From: Ruegeria sp. THAF57
GTDB lineage: Bacteria; Pseudomonadota; Alphaproteobacteria; Rhodobacterales; Rhodobacteraceae
Assembly (NCBI RefSeq): GCF_903914075.1
Contig: NZ_CAIWNQ010000001.1
Location: 682,001 to 746,000, forward strand
Direction: 5' to 3'
DNA: 64,000 bases
Part shown: in pieces, positions 30,926 through 38,413 of the stretch
Layout of the letters: the number at the start of each line of letters is the position of its first letter
Numbering within the stretch: the first letter of the stretch is position 1
Notes under the pieces: model-generated
The model's input: only the letters and a program-made list of their open reading frames with translations
Told to the model about the DNA's origin: nothing
The model's database searches: none
Program-made: the position numbers and the translations under genes

Positions 30926-31927
30926 ATGCGCGGTTTGATCAGAGCAGTCATATTCGTATTCGTGATCTGGAGCGCGTACTGGCTCATCGCCGGGTTTGGG
31001 CTGCGTAACGCAATAACGGCCTGGTTCGACAAGCAGGAAGAAATGGGCTGGCAAGCGGACTTCTCTGCCGTTGAAACCGCAGGCTACCCAACGCATCACG
31101 TCACACGGCTGAACAATCCAGCCCTCGCCGATCCCGTCAACGGCACCGCCTGGAGCGCGGATTGGATTGAATTCCAAAGCCCCGCGATCTGGCCGGGTCG
31201 TCAAATGCTGCGGTTCGCCGACACACCGCAGCGCCTGTCCTACTTCGATCAGACTGCAACAATTCAGGCCCGTGACCTTAAGGCAGAACTGCAATTGCAA
31301 CCCGGCGTGGCCCTTGTGTTGGAAAAGATGGCACTGACGGCGGCACCATGGACCATCACAGACGATGCCAAGGCGCTGGCAGGCGGCCAGACACTTGGCT
31401 TGGTCATGGAACAAACCGATCTGCCGGAAGCCTATAACATTAGTGCGCGAATTGACGGTTTTACCCCCGGCGACGACCTGCGCGATCTCATGCGTTCAGC
31501 AACTACTCTGCCTCAGTCATTCGAGACGCTGGAGTTTGACATGACAACCACCTTCGACAAGGTGTGGGATCGCTCGGCGCTTGAACAAAGCAGGCCCCAG
31601 CCCGTTAAGATCGACCTTCACCTGGCGGAAATGAAATGGGGCGCGCTACGCCTGTTCGCGACTGGGCAACTGAACGTTGATAATCAGGGCATCCCAACCG
31701 GTGAAATAGCGATCAAAGCCGAGAACTGGCGGGACATGGTCGCCATGGCCAATGCCGCGGGCGCACTGCCCGATCAGGCCGTCAGCCCGGTGACACGCGC
31801 ATTGAATTTCATGGCAGGGCTTGGCGGCAATCCCAATGCGCTGGATATGCAGTTGAATTTCCGCGACGGGTTCGTCGCCTTGGGGCCGTTGCCCCTTGGC
31901 CCAGCACCGCGCCTGATCCTGCGCTAA
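30926..31927 (+). CDS. DUF2125 family membrane-anchored protein
   Basis: This 333-residue protein has one N-terminal membrane helix (about 5-25) and a long beta-rich domain, presumably in the periplasm. It matches the alphaproteobacterial DUF2125 pattern: GYPTHHVTRL, WSADWIEFQSPAIWPGR and repeated strand motifs. The family has no known function, and the beta-rich form resembles AsmA-like envelope proteins. The stop overlaps that of the convergent extensin-like gene by 4 nt. Confidence 0.8.
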   Translation: MRGLIRAVIFVFVIWSAYWLIAGFGLRNAITAWFDKQEEMGWQADFSAVETAGYPTHHVTRLNNPALADPVNGTAWSADWIEFQSPAIWPGRQMLRFADTPQRLSYFDQTATIQARDLKAELQLQPGVALVLEKMALTAAPWTITDDAKALAGGQTLGLVMEQTDLPEAYNISARIDGFTPGDDLRDLMRSATTLPQSFETLEFDMTTTFDKVWDRSALEQSRPQPVKIDLHLAEMKWGALRLFATGQLNVDNQGIPTGEIAIKAENWRDMVAMANAAGALPDQAVSPVTRALNFMAGLGGNPNALDMQLNFRDGFVALGPLPLGPAPRLILR

Positions 31928-32751
31928 CGGCAGTATGCCCCACGGCGATGGCGGGCCGTGTCCAAGTGGAAATGATCGCGGTGATACCGATCTGAGTTTG
32001 GCCCCAACACTGTGCCAAACGGTCCGCAAGCGCCACGCCAGACCTTGATCAACTGTTGCTGTGAGGGGTTCTTGCGCCACCCGTTCAGCACGGTCACGAC
32101 TTCTCCGTCTGCCATCTTGAAGCCCGAGATATCAATTGCGCGCCCCTTACCGTGTTCAGAGATACGCGCGCCCTTTTGATTGTTTCGGGTCCGGCAGGCA
32201 TAGTGCGCCGCGACTTGCAGTTCGACCACCGGACCACGTCGCTTGAAGGTCGGAATGACTGTCTTGTCCACCCATTCATTCAAAGCAATCGCTGTACCGC
32301 AGTCCATCGTCGAAGGTCGGCTTAACGCGACACCCGAGATGGACGTGATCTGAACCGCATCCTTGATCCCGCAGGCCTTGATCTTGCCGGGAACCTTACC
32401 AACGGCCTTGCCCTGTATTTGTATATCCCCGCAGACGGACCCTTTGCGAAGCTTGCGCTTTTTGAACAACGCCTCCTGTTCCAGCGCTTTTGGGCGCAGA
32501 TAGGGCATCAGGGACGTATCCGGCCCCAGTGTCGGCACATCCAACGGGCGCGCGGCGACCGCGAGAACCTGTGCTGAAACAGGACGCAACTCAGGGCGCA
32601 GCTTGGACGGGTTTGGGCTTGCAAAAGCCAGGACCGGGGCGGCAGAGGGCCGCGTCATCGGGACCAATGAATGCTCCAAAGGGGCCGAGTTCAAAAGCGT
32701 GGCGCTGAACGCCACAATTCCAACCGCCAGAACCCTTTGGAAACGTATCAT
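31924..32751 (-). CDS. Extensin-like family protein (probable peptidoglycan hydrolase fold)
   Basis: The 275-residue protein starts with a signal-anchor-like helix ([20 protein letters not shown]). The C-terminal half is the Extensin-like_C domain: ACGIKDAVQI, MDCGTAIALNEWV, YACRTRNNQ, SEHGKGRAIDISGF and YHRDHFHLD. The His-x(6)-Asp and HxH pattern is like the zinc site of LAS/M15 peptidases, so a cell-wall peptidase is plausible but unproven. It starts with ATG at 32751, overlapping the tyrC stop by 4 nt, an odd pairing of an envelope gene with amino acid synthesis. Confidence 0.82.
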   Translation of the reverse strand: MIRFQRVLAVGIVAFSATLLNSAPLEHSLVPMTRPSAAPVLAFASPNPSKLRPELRPVSAQVLAVAARPLDVPTLGPDTSLMPYLRPKALEQEALFKKRKLRKGSVCGDIQIQGKAVGKVPGKIKACGIKDAVQITSISGVALSRPSTMDCGTAIALNEWVDKTVIPTFKRRGPVVELQVAAHYACRTRNNQKGARISEHGKGRAIDISGFKMADGEVVTVLNGWRKNPSQQQLIKVWRGACGPFGTVLGPNSDRYHRDHFHLDTARHRRGAYCR

Positions 32752-33668
32752 GGACCAGCTTTCCCCCGTCCGAAGTCGGGGGCATCAGTATCCTGCCCCG
32801 CATCAATGATCCCACGGCGGATCGCGCGAGTCCGTGTGAAATAGTCGAACAATTGATCGCCATCACCGGTACGAATAGCCCGCTGCAGGGCGAAAAGCTC
32901 TTCGGTGAAGCGGCCCAGAATTTCCAGCGTTGCATCCTTGTTGGTCAGGAACACGTCGCGCCACATGGTCGGGTCCGACGCTGCGATGCGCGTAAAGTCC
33001 CGGAACCCGGCAGCGGAATACTTGATGACTTCGCTATCGGTCACCCGGCGCAAGTCATCCGCCACACCGACCATCGTGTAGGCTATCAGGTGCGGCGCGT
33101 GCGATGTTACGGCCAGAACCAGATCGTGGTGATCCGCATCCATCTCATCGACGTTGGAGCCCATCCCCTCCCACAGCGCACGCAATTGCGCGACGGCTTC
33201 GGGGTCGGTGCCTTCGACCGGCACCAACAGACACCAACGGTTGTCGAACAACTCTGCAAAACCAGCTTCGGGGCCGGAATGTTCTGTTCCCGCAAGCGGA
33301 TGAGCCGGAATGAAATGGACGCCCTCGGGGATATGCGGCGACACCGCCTCGATCACATGGCGTTTGACCGAGCCCACATCCGATACGGTTGCACCCGGCT
33401 TCAATACTGGCGCTATATCGGCGGCTACCGCTCCCATCGCGCCGACTGGCACACAGAGAACGACCAGATCGGCCCCTTCAACGGCCTCCTGAGCCGTATC
33501 GCAGACCCGATCGCACAGGCCGATCTTGCGCGCGGTTTCGCGCGTCGCCTGGGACCGGGCGTACCCCGTCACCTCACCCGCCAGACCCGCGCGTTTGATG
33601 GCCCAGAACATCGAAGATGCAATTAGGCCCAGCCCGATCAGCGCGACACGGTCGTAAACTTGGGTCAT
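32748..33668 (-). CDS. tyrC: Prephenate/arogenate dehydrogenase
   Basis: It makes the tyrosine precursor by NAD(P)-linked oxidative decarboxylation of prephenate or arogenate. The 306-residue protein has the Rossmann start [47 protein letters not shown] and the helical part with [10 protein letters not shown]. It lies between hisC and the extensin gene with 4-nt overlaps on each side. The tyrC-hisC pairing fits, because HisC-family enzymes can also transaminate aromatic keto acids. Prephenate versus arogenate preference is not readable. Confidence 0.92.
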   Translation of the reverse strand: MTQVYDRVALIGLGLIASSMFWAIKRAGLAGEVTGYARSQATRETARKIGLCDRVCDTAQEAVEGADLVVLCVPVGAMGAVAADIAPVLKPGATVSDVGSVKRHVIEAVSPHIPEGVHFIPAHPLAGTEHSGPEAGFAELFDNRWCLLVPVEGTDPEAVAQLRALWEGMGSNVDEMDADHHDLVLAVTSHAPHLIAYTMVGVADDLRRVTDSEVIKYSAAGFRDFTRIAASDPTMWRDVFLTNKDATLEILGRFTEELFALQRAIRTGDGDQLFDYFTRTRAIRRGIIDAGQDTDAPDFGRGKAGP

Positions 33669-34750
33669 GCGGCGCCCTCTTTGAATTCAGTGATCGCCGC
33701 AACGACGCGGCGGCAGGCTTCTTCGTCGCCCACGGTGATCCGCAAAGCGTTCGGCAGGTTGTAACCTGCCACACGGCGCACGATCAAACCCTGCGTTTTC
33801 AAGTAATCGTCACATGCCTCGGCTTCGGCCTGATCGCGGAACCGCGCGAGAATAAAATTCGTGCTGGACGGGTCCGACGGCACGCCGATCTTGGCAAGTT
33901 CATCCGCCAGCCACACCCGCAGTCGCGCATTTTCTGTGTGACAGAAGGTTAGATACTCTTCATCCTTGATCGCGGCTTCCGCCGCAGCCAGCGCGGTCAG
34001 CGACAGGTTGAAGGGCTGACGCACCCGGTTCAGCACCTCGATGATCGACTGCGCGGCATAGCCCCAGCCGACGCGCATCCCACCAAGCCCATAAATCTTG
34101 GAGAACGTCCGGGTCATGATCACGTTCTCGAACCGGTCCACCAGTGCGGCCCCACCGTCGAAATCCGCGACAAATTCCGCATAGGCCCCGTCGATGACCA
34201 TCAGGCACGATTGCGGAAGGGCCTCGGCCAACCGCACCAACTCGACCTCGGGGATCATGGTCGAGGTTGGGTTACCCGGATTGGTCACAAACACGATCCG
34301 TGTCTGCCCGGTTACGGCCGCCAGAATATTATCGACATCCACGCGACGGTCCGTCTCGGGCACCATGACCGGAGTTGCCCCCGCCATCTTTGCGATGATG
34401 GGGTACATAGAAAAGCCGTGCTCGGTATAGATGACCTCATCCCCCGGACCCGCATAGGCTTGGGCCACAAATTGCAGCACCTCATCACTGCCCACGCCGC
34501 AGATAATCCGCGCCGGGTCCAGACCGTGACGCGCACCAATCGCAGCGCGCAGGCTGGCGTGGTCGGTACTGGGATAGCGATTCAAGGTGGCCGCACTGTC
34601 GCGCACAGCCTCTATCGCCTTTGGGCTGGGACCAAATGGGTTTTCATTGGAACTCAGCTTGATCACATGCTCCACCCCGGCCACATGCGACTGTCCGCCC
34701 TGATAGAGCGCGATGTCCATAATGCCGGGTTGCGGGGTGATCTTCGTCAT
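33665..34750 (-). CDS. hisC: Histidinol-phosphate aminotransferase
   Basis: This PLP enzyme of histidine synthesis can also act on aromatic amino acids. The 361 residues include [35 protein letters not shown] and the PLP lysine in [17 protein letters not shown] (given as the family motif). The stop overlaps the tyrC start by 4 nt, so it may serve both histidine and tyrosine/phenylalanine routes. It is the first gene of hisC-tyrC-extensin. Confidence 0.93.
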   Translation of the reverse strand: MTKITPQPGIMDIALYQGGQSHVAGVEHVIKLSSNENPFGPSPKAIEAVRDSAATLNRYPSTDHASLRAAIGARHGLDPARIICGVGSDEVLQFVAQAYAGPGDEVIYTEHGFSMYPIIAKMAGATPVMVPETDRRVDVDNILAAVTGQTRIVFVTNPGNPTSTMIPEVELVRLAEALPQSCLMVIDGAYAEFVADFDGGAALVDRFENVIMTRTFSKIYGLGGMRVGWGYAAQSIIEVLNRVRQPFNLSLTALAAAEAAIKDEEYLTFCHTENARLRVWLADELAKIGVPSDPSSTNFILARFRDQAEAEACDDYLKTQGLIVRRVAGYNLPNALRITVGDEEACRRVVAAITEFKEGAA

Positions 34751-34815
34751 AAGAGGCTCCGTTTATTGAAGCCTCTCATACCTGTCTCAACGCCTTGAGA
34801 AAAGCGGCAATTCCG

Positions 34816-36231
34816 TCACGCCGCTTTGAAGCGGGCCGTTGCCGGATCAGCGTTGTAATAGGGCGCGAATTCCTCAGTCCGGTGGGACAGGTCATTGACG
34901 CTGTCGATTATGAATTGAACCGTCTCATCGCTCATCAGGTACGAAAAATTCAGACGCACCCAGCCCGGTTTCTTCATCTCTTCCCCCGCCGACAAAGCCG
35001 CATGTAGCCCCTCGGAAGCAGCCTGGTCGATTCCCAGCAAACGATGCGCATAAGGTCCGGCGCAGGCGCAGCCCCCGCGCGCCTGAATACCGTAGATGTC
35101 GCTAAGCATCCGGGTGAAGAGTTGCTGATGAACCGGATGACCCGCATTGTCCCGCACAAGGAAGGAATAAATCGGCAGCCGATGCGGATGATCCGCACCC
35201 AACAGGGTCAGGTTCGGGTTGTCGCCCCACCCGTTCAAAGCCATTTGGTTATAGCGCTCTTCCCGTCTGGCGATCTCATCCGTGCCAACCACATCCTTGA
35301 CGATAAAGGCCAGCGCGGCCCGAATATCTCCGATTACGTTTGGTGTTCCTGCTTCCTCGCGCGTGGCAAGGTCTTCGCTGTAATCGTGCCGCCACGGTGA
35401 AACGAAACTGACGGTGCCACCGCCCGGCCAACTGGGGCAGTTGCGTTTGACCGCAGCCTTGTTGACGATCAAAACCCCCGATGCACCCGGCCCGCCAGGA
35501 AATTTGTGGGGCGAAACGACGATAGCGTCCTTGCGCGCATCTTCAGGCCCCATGTCCATTGGCAGGTACGGCCCGCCCCCCGCATAGTCCCAAACAGACA
35601 AGGCCCCATGATTCTTGAGCAACCGCGTTACCGGGTCCGGGTCGGTAACGATGCCGGTCACGTTTGATGCCGCCGAGAATGACCCGATGATCAAGTCCGA
35701 CGCGGCATGATCTACCAGCATCTGCTCCAATACGTCGAGGTCGATGCCACCTTCTGGTGCCTCAGGAATCTCGATCACACGCGCTTTGCTTTCACGCCAG
35801 GGCAGAATGTTGGAATGGTGTTCATAAGGGCCGATAAATACAACCGGCCGGTCAGCCGCCTCCACACCAAGCAGACTGACCAGCCGATTGAGACCCGCAG
35901 TGGCGCCGGCCCCAGTGAAGATCACCGCGTCCTCTTCCTTGGCACCAACAATGCGAGCGATCTCTGCGCGTGCCTCAAGGCGCAGACGGGTCATGTAAGA
36001 CCCGCAATAGGAAGCCTCGGTATGGCTGTTTGCATAGAAGGGCAGCACCTGCTCGGCGACAAAATCCTCGACCTGCCGCAGCGCCCGACCCGAGGCGACG
36101 TAATCCGCGTATACCAGCGGAACATCCCCATGCAGACCCGGAATCAGAGCATTCTCTCCGATCAATCCGTCACGCAGATTTGTGATAGGAGTGGTGGCTT
36201 CTAGTGCTGCGCGAAATTTGGATAAGGTCAT
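34816..36231 (-). CDS. Class V aminotransferase (cysteine desulfurase-like)
   Basis: This 471-residue PLP enzyme of fold type I has YADYVASGRALRQVEDF, SYCGSYMTRLRLEAR, FTGAGATAGLNRL, YEHHSNILPWRE, the PLP lysine in VVSPHKFPGGPGASGV, and a distinctive GGCACAGPYAHRLL segment with two close cysteines. It is not a canonical IscS or SufS and is longer than both. The ATG at 36231 follows CGGAGCC. It is divergent from an Lrp/AsnC regulator, which probably controls it, suggesting amino acid use as the role. The substrate is unknown. Confidence 0.8.
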   Translation of the reverse strand: MTLSKFRAALEATTPITNLRDGLIGENALIPGLHGDVPLVYADYVASGRALRQVEDFVAEQVLPFYANSHTEASYCGSYMTRLRLEARAEIARIVGAKEEDAVIFTGAGATAGLNRLVSLLGVEAADRPVVFIGPYEHHSNILPWRESKARVIEIPEAPEGGIDLDVLEQMLVDHAASDLIIGSFSAASNVTGIVTDPDPVTRLLKNHGALSVWDYAGGGPYLPMDMGPEDARKDAIVVSPHKFPGGPGASGVLIVNKAAVKRNCPSWPGGGTVSFVSPWRHDYSEDLATREEAGTPNVIGDIRAALAFIVKDVVGTDEIARREERYNQMALNGWGDNPNLTLLGADHPHRLPIYSFLVRDNAGHPVHQQLFTRMLSDIYGIQARGGCACAGPYAHRLLGIDQAASEGLHAALSAGEEMKKPGWVRLNFSYLMSDETVQFIIDSVNDLSHRTEEFAPYYNADPATARFKAA

Positions 36232-36249
36232 TTTTGGGCTCCGTATTGC

Positions 36250-36303
36250 ACCATCAAATATGATTGAGATCAACCGAATAAACTTCACCATTCTTTTGAT
36301 GGT
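36250..36303. promoter_or_regulatory. Inverted repeat, likely Lrp/AsnC operator
   Basis: ACCATCAAA at 36250-36258 and its exact reverse complement TTTGATGGT at 36295-36303, with centres 45 bp apart, in the 102-bp AT-rich gap between the divergent aminotransferase and Lrp/AsnC genes. Spacing over about four helical turns suits an octameric Lrp-type regulator wrapping DNA. Confidence 0.5.
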
Positions 36304-36333
36304 TTTTCGAATTTTTGTGTCATATGATTAGAA

Positions 36334-36795
36334 ATGTCGAAAAAAATAGATCAAATAGACAATCGAATACTGCGTGAACTTCAGAAGGACGCGACCCTGT
36401 CACAGCGGGAATTGGCAGATCGTGTCGGGTTGTCGCAAAACGCATGCTGGCGCCGATTGAAGGCGTTGAACGAGGATGGGGTTATCACCGGTTCATCAGC
36501 CCGAATCTCGCGCGAGAAATTGGGCCTGAACCTGATTGTCTTTGTCATGCTGCGCACCCGTCACCATTCTGCAGAATGGCTACAATCTTTCCGAAGCCAC
36601 GTTCTGACCATTCCCGAAGTTGTGGATTTCCACCGGATCGGTGGAGACTATGACTATCAACTGAAAGTGGTGACCGAAGACATGGTGGCCTATGACAAGG
36701 TCTATCAGCGTTTGATCGAAAAGGTCGAACTGGACAGTGTGACTTCGTATTTCGCAATGGAAGCTATTGCCGAAGGGCGACCGCTGCCGATCTGA
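36334..36795 (+). CDS. Lrp/AsnC family transcriptional regulator
   Basis: This 153-residue regulator has the N-terminal helix-turn-helix (IDNRILRELQKDATLSQREL and VGLSQNACWRRLKAL, given in part) and the C-terminal RAM ligand-binding domain with IGGDYDYQLKVVTEDM. Family members bind amino acids and often control the adjacent gene as well as themselves. Divergent placement beside the class V aminotransferase, with an inverted repeat between them, makes that gene the first candidate target. Confidence 0.92.
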   Translation: MSKKIDQIDNRILRELQKDATLSQRELADRVGLSQNACWRRLKALNEDGVITGSSARISREKLGLNLIVFVMLRTRHHSAEWLQSFRSHVLTIPEVVDFHRIGGDYDYQLKVVTEDMVAYDKVYQRLIEKVELDSVTSYFAMEAIAEGRPLPI

Positions 36796-36801
36796 TCCGC
36801 C

Positions 36802-36861
36802 TCTTCATCTGGCCAGAAATATCCCGGGCGAGTCGCGCAGCGACGGGGGCAGAGCCCCTCC
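36802..36861. repeat. Dispersed intergenic repeat, copy R2
   Basis: It reads CTTCATCTGGC, three bases, AAATATCCC, a CG-rich middle containing a GTCGC...GCGAC hairpin, and GGGGGCAGAGCCCCT. The first part matches R1 in the opposite orientation and the tail matches R3 inside xdhA. It lies just after the regulator gene, facing the rpsD terminator. Confidence 0.6.
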
Positions 36862-36865
36862 ACAA

Positions 36866-36898
36866 ACAAAAAAAGACCGCGCTGAAAGCGCGGCCCTT
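36866..36898 (-). terminator. Terminator of rpsD
   Basis: On the minus strand CCGCGCT pairs with AGCGCGG around TTC, followed by GTC and a run of seven T. It lies about 30 nt after the rpsD stop. Confidence 0.9.
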
Positions 36899-36921
36899 TG
36901 GATCATGTGTATCGGCGAAGA

Positions 36922-37542
36922 TTAGTTCTTCGCGTAGAATTCGACGACCAGGTTCGGTTCCATCATGACCGGGTAAGGCACATCGCTCAGGCCCGGTGCA
37001 CGAACGAAAGTCGCGGTCATTTTCGAGTGATCAGCGTCGATGTAGTCAGGCACATCACGCTCGGCCAGTGCGACAGCTTCCAGAACAACAGCCAGTTGCT
37101 TGGACTTGTCACGCACTTCGATCACATCGCCTTCTTTGACGCGGTAGCTGGGGATGTTGACCCGCTTGCCGTTCACTTTGACGTGGCCGTGGTTCACGAA
37201 CTGACGCGCAGCAAACACGGTCGGAACGAACTTGGCGCGGTAGACGACGGCGTCCAGACGACGCTCCAGCAGACCGATCAGGTTTTCACCGGTGTCGCCT
37301 TTGACACGCTCGGCTTCGGCGTAGATGCGGCGGAACTGCTTCTCGGTCAGGTCACCATAGTAGCCTTTCAGCTTCTGCTTGGCGCGCAGCTGCAGACCGA
37401 AGTCCGACAGTTTACCCTTGCGGCGCTGACCGTGCTGGCCGGGGCCATATTCACGACGGTTGATCGGGGACTTCGGACGACCCCAGATGTTTTCGCCCAT
37501 CCGGCGGTCGATTTTGTACTTGGCAGACGTGCGTTTGGTCAC
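36922..37542 (-). CDS. rpsD: 30S ribosomal protein S4
   Basis: S4 binds 16S rRNA early in small subunit assembly. The 206-residue protein begins [20 protein letters not shown] and contains [18 protein letters not shown], the S4 domain signature [20 protein letters not shown] (given in part) and the end VVEFYAKN. It starts with GTG at 37542, preceded by AAGGAGATCAGCC. The longer ORF to 37653 lacks a site and is rejected. It is a lone gene with its own promoter and terminator, outside the alpha operon, as is usual in alphaproteobacteria. Confidence 0.98.
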   Translation of the reverse strand: MTKRTSAKYKIDRRMGENIWGRPKSPINRREYGPGQHGQRRKGKLSDFGLQLRAKQKLKGYYGDLTEKQFRRIYAEAERVKGDTGENLIGLLERRLDAVVYRAKFVPTVFAARQFVNHGHVKVNGKRVNIPSYRVKEGDVIEVRDKSKQLAVVLEAVALAERDVPDYIDADHSKMTATFVRAPGLSDVPYPVMMEPNLVVEFYAKN

Positions 37543-37663
37543 GGCTGATCTCCTTCGATTAGATCGAGGCCCATGCAGGCCACTATGAAGGGCGTTGTCC
37601 TCTTGAGGTTTCCCCCATGACAGGCATCCCCTTGCGGGGGCCACCAACACCAATGAAGCCGCG

Positions 37664-37691
37664 CTTATATCCGCAGAAGCGGCAGAGTCAA
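37664..37691 (-). promoter_or_regulatory. Putative rpsD promoter
   Basis: On the minus strand TTGACT, a 16-nt spacer, then TATAAG. The leader of about 115 nt before the rpsD GTG contains a small hairpin (GGCCCCCGCAAGGGG) that could take part in translational control. Confidence 0.6.
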
Positions 37692-37741
37692 CACACCGAT
37701 TGACACATAACCAGAGTTTTCAGAAACCTTTTGCCGGTCGC

Positions 37742-38224
37742 TTAGTCCAGCGCGGTACCCACATTCACCGCAGGCAGGGGCGCAAGCTCGCGGTGGTCTG
37801 CATTTGCCTGCAATCTAGCGGAAAACGCAACGACCCGATCATCGCCCTGAACCGCCTCGCCGCTGTATTGACGCAACTGAACAAGTTCGCTCACCCAATA
37901 GTCCTGATCGCGGTCCGGGCATCCGTTGTCGAAGACAAGAACCGGTGCTGGGTCGTCCGGGACGGCATACAGCAAACCGGTGAATTCCTGCGCGCCGTTG
38001 GTCAGAACAACTACACCTGCCTCAGAGCCGTCCAAATCATCTATGGACAAAAACCGCTTTGGCATAAACACCGCCTGCTCAACCGAATCCACCACAGTCA
38101 TAACTTGGCCCCGCCAAGACCATGCAGCACCGATGTTCAGAAACGAAAGAGGTGCGGCCTCGAGCCCATCGAGTTCCGTCTGCCTCCATTGGATGACTAC
38201 ACGACCGCTTTGCCCGGCTCTCAT
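37742..38224 (-). CDS. Hypothetical protein, unrecognised
   Basis: This encodes a soluble 160-residue acidic protein without signal peptide or membrane helix. I do not recognise a family. The composition is that of a real folded protein: alternating hydrophobic strands (VVVLTNGAQEFTGLLYAV, LAPLPAVNVGTALD) and an acidic NGCPDRDQDYWVSE loop. Codon positions look normal for the genome. It stands alone between the rpsD promoter and nrdJ, 189 nt from the latter. The start could be at 38224 or an internal ATG. Confidence 0.5.
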   Translation of the reverse strand: MRAGQSGRVVIQWRQTELDGLEAAPLSFLNIGAAWSWRGQVMTVVDSVEQAVFMPKRFLSIDDLDGSEAGVVVLTNGAQEFTGLLYAVPDDPAPVLVFDNGCPDRDQDYWVSELVQLRQYSGEAVQGDDRVVAFSARLQANADHRELAPLPAVNVGTALD

Positions 38225-38352
38225 TTTGTACCGCCTGCACCCTTCAACATGTCACTGCTCACGTGGTCGTTCATATCAGCGAAGAATCTGGCAGAAAAGA
38301 GACGTTAATATACTGTTAACAAAAATGTGGCTAAAGAGATTCAACTTTTGGA

Positions 38353-38379
38353 CGCCAGCGGGAAACTATCCCGCCGGCG
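38353..38379. other. Long hairpin downstream of nrdJ
   Basis: CGCCAGCGGGA and TCCCGCCGGCG form an 11-bp stem (one G-T pair) around a five-base loop, about 35 nt past the nrdJ stop. No T-run follows on either strand. It could be a weak terminator or a 3'-end protecting structure. Confidence 0.4.
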
Positions 38380-38413
38380 AAAGGGTAATTACAGCCACCT
38401 TATAACAGATCGT

